A stretch of 64,000 nucleotides of DNA from Aquiflexum balticum DSM 16537 (lineage in GTDB: Bacteria > Bacteroidota > Bacteroidia > Cytophagales > Cyclobacteriaceae). The notes beneath the pieces were generated by a model, which saw nothing but the letters and a program-made list of their open reading frames with translations, was not told the origin of the DNA and made no database searches. Position numbers and translations under genes: made by a program. This document shows positions 1 through 9,597 of this stretch, piece by piece. The stretch is taken from positions 4,358,001-4,422,000 of the forward strand of contig NZ_LT838813.1 in assembly GCF_900176595.1 (NCBI RefSeq), written 5' to 3'. The first letter of the stretch is position 1. Each line of letters starts with the position of its first letter.

Positions 1-2
1 AA

Positions 3-767
3 ACAGCTCAATGGCAGGCTTTGCAATCTTATCCAGAGCAGATCTTTACTACCAGTAACTTTCAGGTATATACAAATAACTACCATAGACATCTTTGCCA
101 TGAATGGTATAGGTATGCCAGTTATTTCATTCATTACTATTGGACTGAAAAGCATGGAAAAGAATTTATCGGTGAGTTATGGAGAAATGCGCTCAATCCT
201 GAAGATCCAATTCAGGCCTACATGAGACTTACCGGGATTTCTGTTACACAATTCAATGATGAAATTTTTGAAGCTGCCAGCAAAATGGTCACCTGGGATA
301 TTAGTGGATTGAGGCAATACGGAAATGCTTATATCGGGAAACAGCAATTTAATTTTCAAACATTGGATGATGGCAGTTACCAGGTGACATATGATTTTGC
401 ACCGGGAACTTCAGGTTATAATGTGATTCCGCTCGAAGTTCCTACCGGGGGTGTAACGGTTTCCGGTGTTTTCACAGGATTGATCAATGCCCCTGGATAC
501 AATCTAACATTGGATCAGGGCAATGCTGGATGGAGATATGGCTATGTGGCACTTCTTGAAAATGGCCAAAGGGTTTACGGGGATATGAACCAAGGGACCA
601 CGGGTGTAGCCAACTTCGAAGTACCACAAAATTGTAGCAAGCTTTGGTTTGTAGTCAGCGGCGCACCCAACCGGTATTTGCCTCATGCGTGGGATGAAGA
701 TGAATCCAATGACGAACAGTGGCCATATAAGGTTAAATTCACAAATACCAAAATTTTAAGACTATAG
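3..767 (+). CDS. DUF6055 family protein, 3' part (5' end outside window)
   Basis: The reading frame is open from the first bases of the window, so the start codon lies to the left and only about the last 254 residues are visible. The C-terminal half has the pattern I associate with DUF6055: a GWRYGYVALL segment, RVYGDM, a cysteine followed by LWFVVSGAP, and a closing NDEQWPYKVKF. Before that comes a helical segment with two aromatic-rich stretches and DPIQAYMRLTG, also typical of the family. DUF6055 proteins are secreted or surface proteins of Bacteroidota and other environmental bacteria, probably metallopeptidase-like with a C-terminal beta-sandwich; function is not established. The gene converges on parC with only 3 bp between the stops. 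A TTG within the frame at position 21 is not a credible start because family similarity continues to the window edge. Confidence 0.75.
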   Translation, partial: TAQWQALQSYPEQIFTTSNFQVYTNNYHRHLCHEWYRYASYFIHYYWTEKHGKEFIGELWRNALNPEDPIQAYMRLTGISVTQFNDEIFEAASKMVTWDISGLRQYGNAYIGKQQFNFQTLDDGSYQVTYDFAPGTSGYNVIPLEVPTGGVTVSGVFTGLINAPGYNLTLDQGNAGWRYGYVALLENGQRVYGDMNQGTTGVANFEVPQNCSKLWFVVSGAPNRYLPHAWDEDESNDEQWPYKVKFTNTKILRL

Positions 768-770
768 CTT

Positions 771-3398
771 CTAAAACAAATCCAATTGATCCTTATCCTC
801 ATCTTCTTTTTTGATCTTAAATTCAATGGTGGAACCTATTTCTAAGTCATCATCGGATTCATGGGATTCTTCTTCAGTGGATATAATTTCTTCCTCGGTA
901 TTTTTTGGTTCTGCCTGAATCAGGTTGATTTCGAGGATTTGATGGGAGGACAGTTTATTTCCGATGGCTTTCCAGCCTTTCACATCAATCAACATATCCA
1001 AATCGTACTCGTGTTCTTCCTGGTCCTTGCCTTTTTGCAGCAGGGCCTTAACCTGAGGTTGCTTTTCTGTGGAAACCAACTTGAGGTAGGATTGCTTATG
1101 GTCAGAAATAATGTTGAATTTCTTGTTGATGGTTGTGGTTTCAATCAAAAAACGCTTCACAAAGAAAGTCTTGCTTGCGCCATCATAGTAAATGGCTGAA
1201 AAAACCTTTCCCGGATCAAATTTCTCGATTAATTGAACATTGCCAGCTTCATATCGATTGGTCAATTCAAAGGTGGTCAGTTCGTAATCTCCGTTCTTGT
1301 AGAAAACCACTATCCTATCTTCACCCAAGAAATTACCTATTTTTTTGCCCCTTTGGTCTGTGTTGAGTCGACCGATAGATGGGTCGTAATAGATATCAAG
1401 CCCTCCAAGGGTCGAAACCCCTTCCATTTTCAATTGAATCTTCCTCACCGGATATTTGGTCAGGATATTGCCTCCTGCCGCCCTTCCCTTGATTTCTATG
1501 GTACTGAAATCAAAGTCAAAGACTTTTACCCTTGCCTTCGCCCCTTGGGTCAGATAAACTGTTACTATCTCCGCTTCTCCATTAGGGTTCGCCGTCAGGT
1601 AAAGTGTTTTGGAACCTTTGGTGCCCTTGGTCAGGTCATACTCCCTGTCCCGAGTGACTGCCAAAACCTGGAATCTTTTTACCATGGCTTTTCCTGAACC
1701 TCCATCGAGATAAATCAAATTGTAAACCATTCGTTCATCTCCTTTTCTGAAAACAGCCACATGCTGGATATCTTTTCCCACAAAGCCTTTCTCCTGTATT
1801 CTGGTCACGACGCAAACGCCATCCTTTCGAATCACGATGACATCGTCCAAATCAGAACAGTCGCAGACAAATTCATCTTTCTTGAGTCCATATCCCACAA
1901 AGCCGTCGGCCCTGTTCACATACAATTTGGCATTATTTGCAGCGACTACTGTTGCTTCAATGGTGTCAAAAGCCCTGATTTCTGTTTTTCGTTCTCTGCC
2001 TTTGCCGTATTTATCCAAAAGGTTTTGATAATATTTAATGGAATATTCCGTCAGGTGTCTCAGGTTGTAATTGACTTCCTTCAATTCTTCCTGAAGTTTG
2101 CGCATCAGTTCATCCGCCTTGAAAGCATCGAATTTGGAAATCCTTTTGATTTTAATCTCTGTCAAGCGGACAATGTCCTCTGTGGTAATCTCTCTATAAA
2201 AATCAGGCTTAAATGGTTCCAGACCTTTGTCAATGGTCTGTATCACCGCATCCCAAGTTTCGCACTCCTCAATATCCCGATATATCCTGTTTTCAATAAA
2301 GATCTTTTCCAAAGAAGAGAAAAGGAGTTTTTCCATCAATTCCCCTTTGCGGATTTCAAGCTCTCTTTTGAGGAGTTCTTTGGTCTGCTTGGTATTGTAT
2401 TGAAGGATATCGTTTACTGAAAGAAAAACCGGCTTATCCTGAATAATCACGCAGGCATTGGGTGAAATACTGACTTCACAGTCTGTGAAGGCATAGAGTG
2501 CATCAATGGTCATATCGGGAGATTGACCGGGTGCCAATTGGATCTGTATCTCTACATCTTTGGCGGTATTGTCCACCACCTTTTTGATTTTGATCTTACC
2601 TTTGTCGTTGGCTTTAATGATAGATTCGATCAAAGAATTGGTAGTTGTACCAAATGGTATATCTTTGATTAACAAGGTTTTATTATCCTCTTCCTCAATC
2701 CTTGCACGAACCTTTACTCTACCGCCTCTTTGACCTTCATTGTATTCCGAAAAATCAGCAAGTCCTCCTGTTGGGAAATCCGGCAGCAGGTAAGGCCTCT
2801 CCCCTTTCAGGATCTGAATCGAGCCTTCAATCAGTTCTATAAAGTTGTGGGGAAGGATTTTTGTGGATAATCCTACAGCGATACCCTCAACACCTTGGGC
2901 AAGCAATAATGGGAATTTAACCGGTAAAGTAATAGGTTCACGCTTTCTCCCATCATAAGACAATTGCCATTCGGTAGTCTGTGGATTGAAGACAACTTCT
3001 AAAGCAAACTTAGAAAGCCGGGCCTCGATATAACGTGAGGCTGCAGCCCCATCCCCGGTACGGATATCACCCCAATTACCTTGAGTTTCAATCAGCAGTT
3101 CCTTTTGTCCCAGATTGACAATGGCATCACCGATGGATGCATCACCATGTGGGTGGTATTGCATGGATTGACCGATGATATTAGCCACTTTATTGAATCG
3201 GCCATCATCCATCTCCTTCATGGCATGTAGTATCCTGCGCTGAACAGGTTTCAGACCATCTTCAATGGCAGGCACAGCCCTTTCTAAAATCACATAAGAA
3301 GCATAATCCAAAAACCAATCTTTATACATCCCTGTCACCGGGAGGGACTCGTGCAGGCTTTCGTCGTTTTCTTCAGGGGTATTGTTAATTTCGCTCAT
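771..3398 (-). CDS. parC: DNA topoisomerase IV subunit A
   Basis: Breakage-reunion subunit of topoisomerase IV, which decatenates and relaxes DNA with ParE. The 875-residue product begins with the GyrA/ParC core (MYKDWFLDYASYVI, GLKPVQRRIL) and has the active-site tyrosine at residue 123 in AASRYIEARLS. The quinolone-determining region reads HPHGDASIGD: the position matching E. coli ParC Ser80 is Ala87 and Glu84 is Asp91, a pattern I recall as normal for Bacteroidota ParC. A beta-pinwheel-like C-terminal domain runs from about residue 490 to 800, followed by an acidic, poorly conserved tail rich in Glu and Asp. It lies downstream of parE on the same strand, separated by 220 bp with palindromes, so co-transcription is possible but not certain. 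The start has no Shine-Dalgarno sequence, as expected for the phylum. Confidence 0.96.
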   Translation of the reverse strand: MSEINNTPEENDESLHESLPVTGMYKDWFLDYASYVILERAVPAIEDGLKPVQRRILHAMKEMDDGRFNKVANIIGQSMQYHPHGDASIGDAIVNLGQKELLIETQGNWGDIRTGDGAAASRYIEARLSKFALEVVFNPQTTEWQLSYDGRKREPITLPVKFPLLLAQGVEGIAVGLSTKILPHNFIELIEGSIQILKGERPYLLPDFPTGGLADFSEYNEGQRGGRVKVRARIEEEDNKTLLIKDIPFGTTTNSLIESIIKANDKGKIKIKKVVDNTAKDVEIQIQLAPGQSPDMTIDALYAFTDCEVSISPNACVIIQDKPVFLSVNDILQYNTKQTKELLKRELEIRKGELMEKLLFSSLEKIFIENRIYRDIEECETWDAVIQTIDKGLEPFKPDFYREITTEDIVRLTEIKIKRISKFDAFKADELMRKLQEELKEVNYNLRHLTEYSIKYYQNLLDKYGKGRERKTEIRAFDTIEATVVAANNAKLYVNRADGFVGYGLKKDEFVCDCSDLDDVIVIRKDGVCVVTRIQEKGFVGKDIQHVAVFRKGDERMVYNLIYLDGGSGKAMVKRFQVLAVTRDREYDLTKGTKGSKTLYLTANPNGEAEIVTVYLTQGAKARVKVFDFDFSTIEIKGRAAGGNILTKYPVRKIQLKMEGVSTLGGLDIYYDPSIGRLNTDQRGKKIGNFLGEDRIVVFYKNGDYELTTFELTNRYEAGNVQLIEKFDPGKVFSAIYYDGASKTFFVKRFLIETTTINKKFNIISDHKQSYLKLVSTEKQPQVKALLQKGKDQEEHEYDLDMLIDVKGWKAIGNKLSSHQILEINLIQAEPKNTEEEIISTEEESHESDDDLEIGSTIEFKIKKEDEDKDQLDLF

Positions 3399-3507
3399 TC
3401 TTTGTTAATGGGTTTTCAATTGGATATTCTTTACCAAAATTGAAATTAGACCAGTTAAGTCTTTGTTTGCTAAGAGGTTTTAAGGAAAATCAGTGATCAA
3501 GATTTTT

Positions 3508-3598
3508 GATGTTTTAAAATGTCTTTAGCCTTTGGACCGCTGATGTTTTAAAACACCTTCTAAGTTAAAGTCCTTCGAGGTTTTGAAAACCTCAAAGG
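3508..3598. repeat. Cluster of three short palindromes between parE and parC
   Basis: Three related inverted repeats lie in the 220-bp spacer. They are GATGTTTTAAAATGTC at 3508-3523, GATGTTTTAAAACACC at 3542-3557, and a longer one at 3572-3598 whose core is GAGGTTTTGAAAACCTC with matching flanks (CCTT...AAGG). All share a GTTTTNAAAAC-like centre. A similar AGGTTTAAAACCT core is at 10834-10846. None is followed by a T-run on the parE strand, so a classical intrinsic terminator is unlikely. They look like dispersed palindromic repeats or protein-binding sites. Confidence 0.6.
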
Positions 3599-3618
3599 TC
3601 TAACATGAAAGGTCTTTT

Positions 3619-5523
3619 TTATGCCGCTTCACTTTCCTCCTCTGCAGATGCTTGGTTGACGCTTGGGTCATCGTGGACGATGTCTTTTTCTATTTTCAGG
3701 TTATCGATGATAAATACCTGACGGTCAGGGGTGTTTTTGCCCATGTAGAAACTTAGCAGGTCGGCAATTTTTGTTTCCTTTTTGAGAATAATTGGATCTA
3801 GTCGGATTTCCTCACCAATAAATTTCCCGAATTCTCCTGGGGAAATTTCACCCAAACCTTTGAATCTGGTGATTTCAGCTGTTTTACCCAATTTATGGAT
3901 GGCCCGCTGTCGTTCTTCGTCGGTATAGCAATAGATGGTCTCTTTTTTATTTCTCACCCTAAAAAGCGGCGTATCCAAGATAAACAGGTGACCATTTTTA
4001 ACCAAATCAGGAAAAAACTGAAGGAAGTAAGTCATAATCAGCAAACGGATATGCATCCCGTCCACATCTGCATCCGTGGCAATCACTATTTTTCTGTATC
4101 GTAAATTTTCAATGCCATCCTCAATATTCAATGCATGCTGAAGCAGGTTAAACTCCTCATTTTCATAGACCACTTTTTTGGTCATTCCATAACAGTTCAG
4201 TGGTTTTCCCCTAAGAGAGAAAACTGCCTGTGTCTGCACATCCCTTGATTTGGTGATGGAACCTGAGGCAGAATCACCTTCTGTAAGGAAAAGCATGGTC
4301 TGATTTCTTGCTTCCTCATTGGCTTTGGGGTCATCATAATGTACCCTGCAATCCCGGAGTTTTTTGTTATGAAGATTGGCTTTCTTAGCCCTTTCATTAG
4401 CCAGTTTTTTGATTCCTGAAATTTCTTTTCTCTCTCTTTCAGATTGCAAAATCCGCTTTAATAAAGCGTCCGCAGTTGCGGGATTTTTATGTAAATAATT
4501 GTCCAGTGCTGTTTTTACAAAATCATTGACAAAAGTTCTTAACGTAGGTCCATCAGGCCCGATACTCTGTGAACCCAATTTGGTTTTGGTCTGGGATTCA
4601 AAAACAGGCTCCTGAACCCGTACTGCAATAGCTGCAACTACACTTTGACGGATATCCGAAGCATCATAATCCTTTTTGTAAAATTCCCTGATGGTCTTTA
4701 CAATCGCTTCTCTGAATGCTGCCAAGTGGGTACCGCCCTGCGTAGTAAACTGCCCGTTGACAAAGGAGTAATATTCTTCCCCATATTGGTTGCTATGGGT
4801 CATGGACATTTCTATATCTGTCCCTTTAAGATGAATGATAGGGTAACGGATAGAGTCTTCATCCACTTTTCGCATCAACAGGTCATAAAGACCCCTTTCA
4901 GAGAAAAACTTTTTGCCGTTATAATTAATAGTCAGGCCTGCGTTCAGGAATGCATAATTCCAAATTTGGTTTTCGAGATATTCAGGTATAAAATGATAAT
5001 TTTTGAAAACAGATGCGTCAGGAGTAAAAATGATTTTTGTTCCATTTCTTTCAGACGACTTTTCTACCTTTCTGTCTTCCTTCAAAATACCTTTTTCGAA
5101 TTCAGCCACTTTGGTTTCTCCTTCTCTATAAGATTGGACCTTGAAATAATCTGAAAGGGCATTGACAGCTTTGGTACCGACGCCGTTCAGCCCGACTGAT
5201 TTCTGAAATGCTCCTGAGTCATATTTTCCACCTGTATTGATTTTGGAAACACAGTCTATCACTTTGCCCAAAGGAATCCCCCTGCCATAATCCCTTACTT
5301 CTACCCGGTGTTCGGAAATTTTTATATCTATGGTTTTCCCATAGCCCATCATGTGTTCGTCGATACTGTTGTCAAGAACCTCTTTGACCAATACATATAT
5401 ACCATCATCCTGTGCGCTGCCGTCCCCAAGTTTACCGATATACATCCCCGGCCTCAACCTGATATGCTCTCTCCAATCCAACGACTTGATGCTGTCCTCA
5501 TTGTACTGAACGTTTTCTGCCAT
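3619..5523 (-). CDS. parE: DNA topoisomerase IV subunit B
   Basis: ATPase and Toprim subunit of topoisomerase IV, 634 residues from the chosen start. The GHKL ATPase motifs are in order: [10 protein letters not shown] (Glu48 and Asn52), RDYGRGIP, and [13 protein letters not shown]. The Toprim motif TEGDSASG has its glutamate at residue 415, and the metal-binding [10 protein letters not shown] is near residue 482. The frame is open upstream to 5613, but the extra 30 residues (rich in Cys and Asn) do not look like a topoisomerase N-terminus, whereas [25 protein letters not shown] does. The start at 5523 is therefore preferred. A small membrane protein gene ends 34 bp upstream on the same strand and parC follows downstream, which fits one transcript. 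Confidence 0.96.
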   Translation of the reverse strand: MAENVQYNEDSIKSLDWREHIRLRPGMYIGKLGDGSAQDDGIYVLVKEVLDNSIDEHMMGYGKTIDIKISEHRVEVRDYGRGIPLGKVIDCVSKINTGGKYDSGAFQKSVGLNGVGTKAVNALSDYFKVQSYREGETKVAEFEKGILKEDRKVEKSSERNGTKIIFTPDASVFKNYHFIPEYLENQIWNYAFLNAGLTINYNGKKFFSERGLYDLLMRKVDEDSIRYPIIHLKGTDIEMSMTHSNQYGEEYYSFVNGQFTTQGGTHLAAFREAIVKTIREFYKKDYDASDIRQSVVAAIAVRVQEPVFESQTKTKLGSQSIGPDGPTLRTFVNDFVKTALDNYLHKNPATADALLKRILQSERERKEISGIKKLANERAKKANLHNKKLRDCRVHYDDPKANEEARNQTMLFLTEGDSASGSITKSRDVQTQAVFSLRGKPLNCYGMTKKVVYENEEFNLLQHALNIEDGIENLRYRKIVIATDADVDGMHIRLLIMTYFLQFFPDLVKNGHLFILDTPLFRVRNKKETIYCYTDEERQRAIHKLGKTAEITRFKGLGEISPGEFGKFIGEEIRLDPIILKKETKIADLLSFYMGKNTPDRQVFIIDNLKIEKDIVHDDPSVNQASAEEESEAA

Positions 5524-5557
5524 GTATTTAAGTAATGATTTAAGACTTGATAGATAA

Positions 5558-6049
5558 TTAATTTGACTGCAAGGATTTGAATTTTTGGAGCAAAATCCAA
5601 AACAATCCAACAATCCAAACTACAAAAAATACAGGGATTAAGTAAAAGAAAAAGTTGAATTCTCCCGAACTTATTTCATTTTGGTTGTTGATGCTAAGTA
5701 CAAATATACTCATGATACAAAGTGAAATATTGATGATTCCAACAAAGCTGTAAATCCATGTCAACATATAATCTCTGAACACATCCCCGATAGGGAAAAG
5801 TCTTTTGATGTTTTTAGTACTTTGATTTTCAATAAGTTTACCAGGTGTAATTAAAATTACATTTAATACTAGAAATAGAATTATTCCAGAATAAAAAAAG
5901 GTGTTTTTGGAAATAATTTTTGACATCGATCCCTGACTGTCAATTTCATAAGCTACCTGATCAGGTAAAGCAGAATAGGTGTAAAGAAAAATAATTATAA
6001 AAAGCAGGACTGATAAGAAATGAAATACTTTTCCGAATCGATAATACAT
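5558..6049 (-). CDS. Small multi-pass membrane protein upstream of parE
   Basis: A 163-residue hydrophobic protein of unknown function. Four membrane segments can be seen: near the N-terminus (after MYYRFGKVF), after [11 protein letters not shown], in the middle ([19 protein letters not shown]), and near the C-terminus ([19 protein letters not shown]). [16 protein letters not shown] segment between the first two recalls the LPDQVA stretch of DUF1648-type membrane proteins, a weak resemblance. The start at 6049 is chosen because the upstream extension MALIFILAPKIKLS would bury the normal Met-Tyr-Tyr-Arg start; 6091 remains possible. It lies 34 bp before parE on the same strand, probably in the same operon. 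I cannot assign a function, and there is no topoisomerase domain in it. Confidence 0.7.
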   Translation of the reverse strand: MYYRFGKVFHFLSVLLFIIIFLYTYSALPDQVAYEIDSQGSMSKIISKNTFFYSGIILFLVLNVILITPGKLIENQSTKNIKRLFPIGDVFRDYMLTWIYSFVGIINISLCIMSIFVLSINNQNEISSGEFNFFFYLIPVFFVVWIVGLFWILLQKFKSLQSN

Positions 6050-6172
6050 AGATAATTTGATTTTGGGCGCTAATATAAAAATTAATGCCAAGCATTTCTG
6101 AAACTGTTTTTTTCCTTTTTGGGTTTTTATCTTTAGCTTTCAATTGTTAAAACCCAAATAGCTGATTTTAAG

Positions 6173-7423
6173 ATGAATTTGAGTCCTGTCGTCATTGCCA
6201 TTCCGATGTATTTTATCCTGATGGGGATTGAATTACTTGTTTTGAGATTTCAGAAGAATCCGAGTTACAGATTAAATGATGCGATTACCAACATCAATTG
6301 TGGGGTAATTTCTCAGGTAACAGGTGTTTTTCTTAAAGTGCTCTCCATAGGTGTTTATACTTTTTTCTTTCAAAAATTCGCTTTCTTCCAAATCCCCAAT
6401 AACATTTGGACATTCTTTATCCTGTTCTTCCTATATGATTTTTGCTATTATTGGGCGCACAGAATGAGTCATGAGATCAATCTGTTTTGGGGTGGACATG
6501 TGGTCCATCATTCCTCTGAGGAATATAACCTTTCCGTAGCCCTGAGACAAAGTTCAACCCAGACCATATGGACCTTTATGTTTTATTTGCCTTTGGCATT
6601 TATTGGTTTTGATCCGGTTTTCCTGGTTTTGGTGTCAGGATTAAACCTGCTCTATCAGTTTTGGATACATACAGAAGTCATTGGGAAGATGGGTTTTTTG
6701 GAAAAATTCATGAACACGCCTTCCCATCACAGGGTACATCATGGCAGAAACCCTAAGTACATAGATAAAAATCATGGAGGGACTTTCATCATTTTTGACA
6801 AATGGTTTGGTACTTTTCAAGAGGAAGAAGAAAGACCAACTTATGGAATCACCACGCCTGTAAACAGTTGGAATCCGGTATGGGTCAATATCGCCCATTA
6901 TGCCAATATGAAGCAGGAAATATCCATGATCAAAAATTGGAAGGATAAAATCAGGTATTTGTTCAATAAACCAGGTTGGCTTCCGGCTTACCTCGGAGGA
7001 TACCGACCTGTAAAAGATGTCGGACCTGAATATAGGAAATTCGATACAGTAGTTCCACCGCCTTTGAATTGGTATGTTTTTTTTCAATATGTGATATTGA
7101 TGGGATTGACAGCCTTTTTTCTTTTCAATTTGGACAAGATTGATGCTGCCACTAAAGTGGGGCTTTCATTTTTGATCATTTGGACAACGGTTAGTTTTTC
7201 AGGAATTTTTGAGCAAAACAAATGGTACCATTTGCAAGAAATAATCCGGGTTGCGGTTTTTGCGGTTTCAATATGGTTTGTTCTCGTTGGCTTAATACCG
7301 GAAAATATATCCAAGTTTATTCTTTTTGCTTATGCTGGTGTATCCTACATTTGGCTTTGGTATAATTCAGGCACAGTAAAAAAATTCCAGACAGCTGTCA
7401 ATAAAACTCCCCAGAATGTATAA
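6173..7423 (+). CDS. Sterol desaturase / alkylglycerol-monooxygenase-like fatty acid hydroxylase
   Basis: Integral membrane di-iron oxygenase of the fatty acid hydroxylase superfamily, 416 residues. The eight-histidine signature is present: HRMSH near residue 96, HVVHH near 109, and HHRVHHG near 185, with a further conserved NHGGTFIIFDKWFGTF segment after it. Membrane helices flank the histidine clusters, and three or four more at the C-terminus (residues about 300-405) give the long form seen in alkylglycerol monooxygenase-like proteins. The substrate in this bacterium is unknown; sterol or carotenoid-like lipids and ether lipids are options within the family. The downstream lipoprotein gene starts 8 bp before this stop codon, which implies translational coupling. 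Confidence 0.88.
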   Translation: MNLSPVVIAIPMYFILMGIELLVLRFQKNPSYRLNDAITNINCGVISQVTGVFLKVLSIGVYTFFFQKFAFFQIPNNIWTFFILFFLYDFCYYWAHRMSHEINLFWGGHVVHHSSEEYNLSVALRQSSTQTIWTFMFYLPLAFIGFDPVFLVLVSGLNLLYQFWIHTEVIGKMGFLEKFMNTPSHHRVHHGRNPKYIDKNHGGTFIIFDKWFGTFQEEEERPTYGITTPVNSWNPVWVNIAHYANMKQEISMIKNWKDKIRYLFNKPGWLPAYLGGYRPVKDVGPEYRKFDTVVPPPLNWYVFFQYVILMGLTAFFLFNLDKIDAATKVGLSFLIIWTTVSFSGIFEQNKWYHLQEIIRVAVFAVSIWFVLVGLIPENISKFILFAYAGVSYIWLWYNSGTVKKFQTAVNKTPQNV

Positions 7424-7820
7424 AAATCCCTTATTGGCCATTGGATTACTGTTTATTGTAATGCAATTGGTTTCCTGTTCAGGAAAAGTTGAATTGGCTA
7501 ATGTTGATCTTGAAAATTGGAAAAATGATCGTAATGGTTGTTTAGGTCTAAGGTTAACCGACTTGGAAGATTTCAGGGAAGTCAAAAATGATCTTTTGGG
7601 AAAAAACAACCAAGCTTTGATCAAAACTTTTGGCAGACCTGATAAAGTAGAATTGGCTGATAGAAGTCAGACCTTTTTCATTTATTTTTTGGAACCTGGC
7701 CCGGAATGTCCAAATCCTGAAAAGACGAAGGACCCTTTAAAAGCCATTTTCCGTTTGAATGCCTACAGTCGTGTAAGTGAAGTCACTATCAGTACCCTCG
7801 AGCCTGGGAGATTGAAGTGA
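7416..7820 (+). CDS. Small lipoprotein, SmpA/BamE-like
   Basis: A 134-residue protein with a lipoprotein signal peptide: a hydrophobic stretch followed by the lipobox LVSC with cysteine at residue 21. The mature part contains LIKTFGRPDKVELADRSQTFFIYFL, which resembles the SmpA/OmlA (BamE) fold motif in which a GxPD turn is followed by a strand. The fold assignment is inference. The start overlaps the hydroxylase stop by 8 nt, so the two are likely one operon and translated together. After the stop there is a 202-bp AT-rich spacer with no recognisable gene or terminator before the convergent ROK gene. Confidence 0.75.
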   Translation: MYKNPLLAIGLLFIVMQLVSCSGKVELANVDLENWKNDRNGCLGLRLTDLEDFREVKNDLLGKNNQALIKTFGRPDKVELADRSQTFFIYFLEPGPECPNPEKTKDPLKAIFRLNAYSRVSEVTISTLEPGRLK

Positions 7821-8022
7821 AAAAATAGACTTTAGATCCAAGACACAAGATTCAAGACTTGAAAATTAAAACTTTCAATAATTGGGATAATGTAAAAATA
7901 TATTAGCTCCAATGGCTTTCAAAATATTTTTTTGATTGAAAAAGGATTTCAAAACCCCATTAAGCCTTTATATTACAATTTTTCAATCCGCCACGGCCAA
8001 GTTCTTCTAATTTTACAATCTC

Positions 8023-8952
8023 TTATTCATCATCCATAAAACACAAAGCGGCGGCCCCCAAAGTACCGGCATCATTTCTCAGTGTTGCCTTCGTTAGGTT
8101 AAGGTCTTTTACATAATATGGAGTGAGATATTGTCTGACTGTTTTTTCCAAGGATGGCATCATAAATTCCAAACCTGCTGAAATACCTCCGCCAAAATAT
8201 ACATGGGTCACGTCCAATACCCGGACGACAGACACAATTGCTTCTCCCAAAATCCTACCGACTTCTTCAAAGACCATCAAGGACACTTCATTACCTGCTT
8301 GCGCTGTATCCACTAGAAGATGCGTTCCGAGTTCTTTGTTTTCAAGTTCTCCTGCCAACCTTGGGTATGCCTGGATAAACCTTTCCATTATTTTGAGTAT
8401 TCCGTTTCTTCCTATCAATCTTTCGAGTCCTTCATTTCCTCTCGAAAGCATATGTCCCATTTCCATGGCATTGCCCCTGGCACCTTTAAAAATCTCACCA
8501 TCCAATACAAATGCACTTCCAATCCCAGTACCCATGGTTATGAAAAGGAAATTTTCAGGAGGGTTGTTTTTGCCGTACCTATACTCACCAATAGCTGCGG
8601 CGGCGGCATCATTTTCCAAATAAAAAGAAATCCCGGGATACATTTTTTTCAATTCCCCTTTAAGATTGTAGCCATTGAGCCCAGGAATAGCTGGTATTTC
8701 CAAAGTAGTGGTCCTGTCTTTTGAAATTAGACCAGGAAGACCAATTCCTACTTTTTTTACCTCAGGATACTTTTTGAGGATGTCTGCCATTCCTTCAGTA
8801 AAACGAACATTGAAGCCTTTTGGGTCATCCCTATAAGGGGCAGTATCGATCTTATCAAAAGAAATAATTTCACCCTGTTTGTTTACCAATCCGATTTTCA
8901 AGTGGGTACCACCAACATCAACACCCAAAAAATGTTCTTGCTCTTTATCCAT
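8023..8952 (-). CDS. ROK family sugar kinase
   Basis: Cytoplasmic ATP-dependent sugar kinase of the ROK family, 309 residues, probably acting on glucose or a related hexose. The N-terminal phosphate motif LGVDVGGTHLKIGLV is clear, the sugar-binding and catalytic ENDAAAAAIGEY has the catalytic aspartate at residue 115, and MGTGIGSAFVLDG is the second phosphate loop. The family zinc site is normally GHxxx...CxCGxxGC. Here the GH is kept (His167) but the cysteines are absent, with RGNEGLERLIGRNG at that place. This matches the zinc-free ROK subgroup found in Bacteroidota, so it is not evidence of inactivation. It is followed by its own AT-rich spacer, and the cysteine-cluster gene is 49 bp upstream on the same strand. 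Confidence 0.9.
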   Translation of the reverse strand: MDKEQEHFLGVDVGGTHLKIGLVNKQGEIISFDKIDTAPYRDDPKGFNVRFTEGMADILKKYPEVKKVGIGLPGLISKDRTTTLEIPAIPGLNGYNLKGELKKMYPGISFYLENDAAAAAIGEYRYGKNNPPENFLFITMGTGIGSAFVLDGEIFKGARGNAMEMGHMLSRGNEGLERLIGRNGILKIMERFIQAYPRLAGELENKELGTHLLVDTAQAGNEVSLMVFEEVGRILGEAIVSVVRVLDVTHVYFGGGISAGLEFMMPSLEKTVRQYLTPYYVKDLNLTKATLRNDAGTLGAAALCFMDDE

Positions 8953-9001
8953 CGCTATATCTTCAATAGGTTTAAGCCCCTAAAATAGTAAAGAGATTGG
9001 C

Positions 9002-9490
9002 TTACTTCCTAAAATCTTTTTCAAAGTCTTGAAAAATTTCGAATACTGCCGGACAAACCAAGGTGTTTTGCAGAGTCAAATTCAAAATCCCATGCATGTT
9101 CTTTCTATTCGTATGGGGATATTCTTTGCAAGCCTTGGGTCTCTCTTCGTAAACCAGGCAAGTATTGTCATCATTCAAAAAAGGACAGGGCGAACTGTTT
9201 AATACAAAATCACCATCCGCATCTCTATGAAGATATTGCTTCACAAATTCCGAGTTTTTCATGGCAAAAACCTTTGCTAATCGATCAATATCGGTTTGTA
9301 TAAAAATTGGACTGGTGGTTTTGCAGCAATTGGCACATTCCAAACAGTCCATTTTTTTGAATTTTTCTTCATGGGCATCTGAAAAGCTTTGATCAAGAAT
9401 TTTGGACTTGATTCGTTTGAGTTTGGCAAGCAGTTTCTTATGGTTAATATATTCTGTATTGCTCCGATATTTGAAATTTTCTAAATTCAT
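9002..9490 (-). CDS. YkgJ family cysteine cluster protein
   Basis: A 162-residue protein with the CxxCxxCC motif (Cys49, Cys52, Cys55 and Cys56) and further conserved cysteines at 102, 111 and 121 in PCPFLNDDNTCLVYEERPKACKEYP. This is the zinc/iron-chelating YkgJ family (formerly UPF0153). The biochemical role is not established, but the cysteine pattern fits binding of zinc or an iron-sulfur cluster. It is read in the same direction as the ROK kinase, 49 bp upstream of it, and faces the ArsC-fold gene across a 107-bp divergent spacer. Confidence 0.9.
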   Translation of the reverse strand: MNLENFKYRSNTEYINHKKLLAKLKRIKSKILDQSFSDAHEEKFKKMDCLECANCCKTTSPIFIQTDIDRLAKVFAMKNSEFVKQYLHRDADGDFVLNSSPCPFLNDDNTCLVYEERPKACKEYPHTNRKNMHGILNLTLQNTLVCPAVFEIFQDFEKDFRK

Positions 9491-9597
9491 CTATTTGCTT
9501 ATGAAAATTTTACTACCGTAAAGTTAAAATTTTACAATTGTATATTTTGTTTATTAAGCATAATAGCTTAAATTAAAGACTCCTATCTCGTCAAGCT

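Noticed and set aside
1761-2420. Long frame of 219 codons on the plus strand opposite parC
   Set aside because: It runs antisense within a clear, conserved parC gene and its translation has no domain or coding-like composition; it is a by-product of the parC codon usage.
5961-6143. 60-codon frame on the minus strand before the small membrane protein
   Set aside because: It overlaps the start of the better supported membrane protein frame and lacks coding character.
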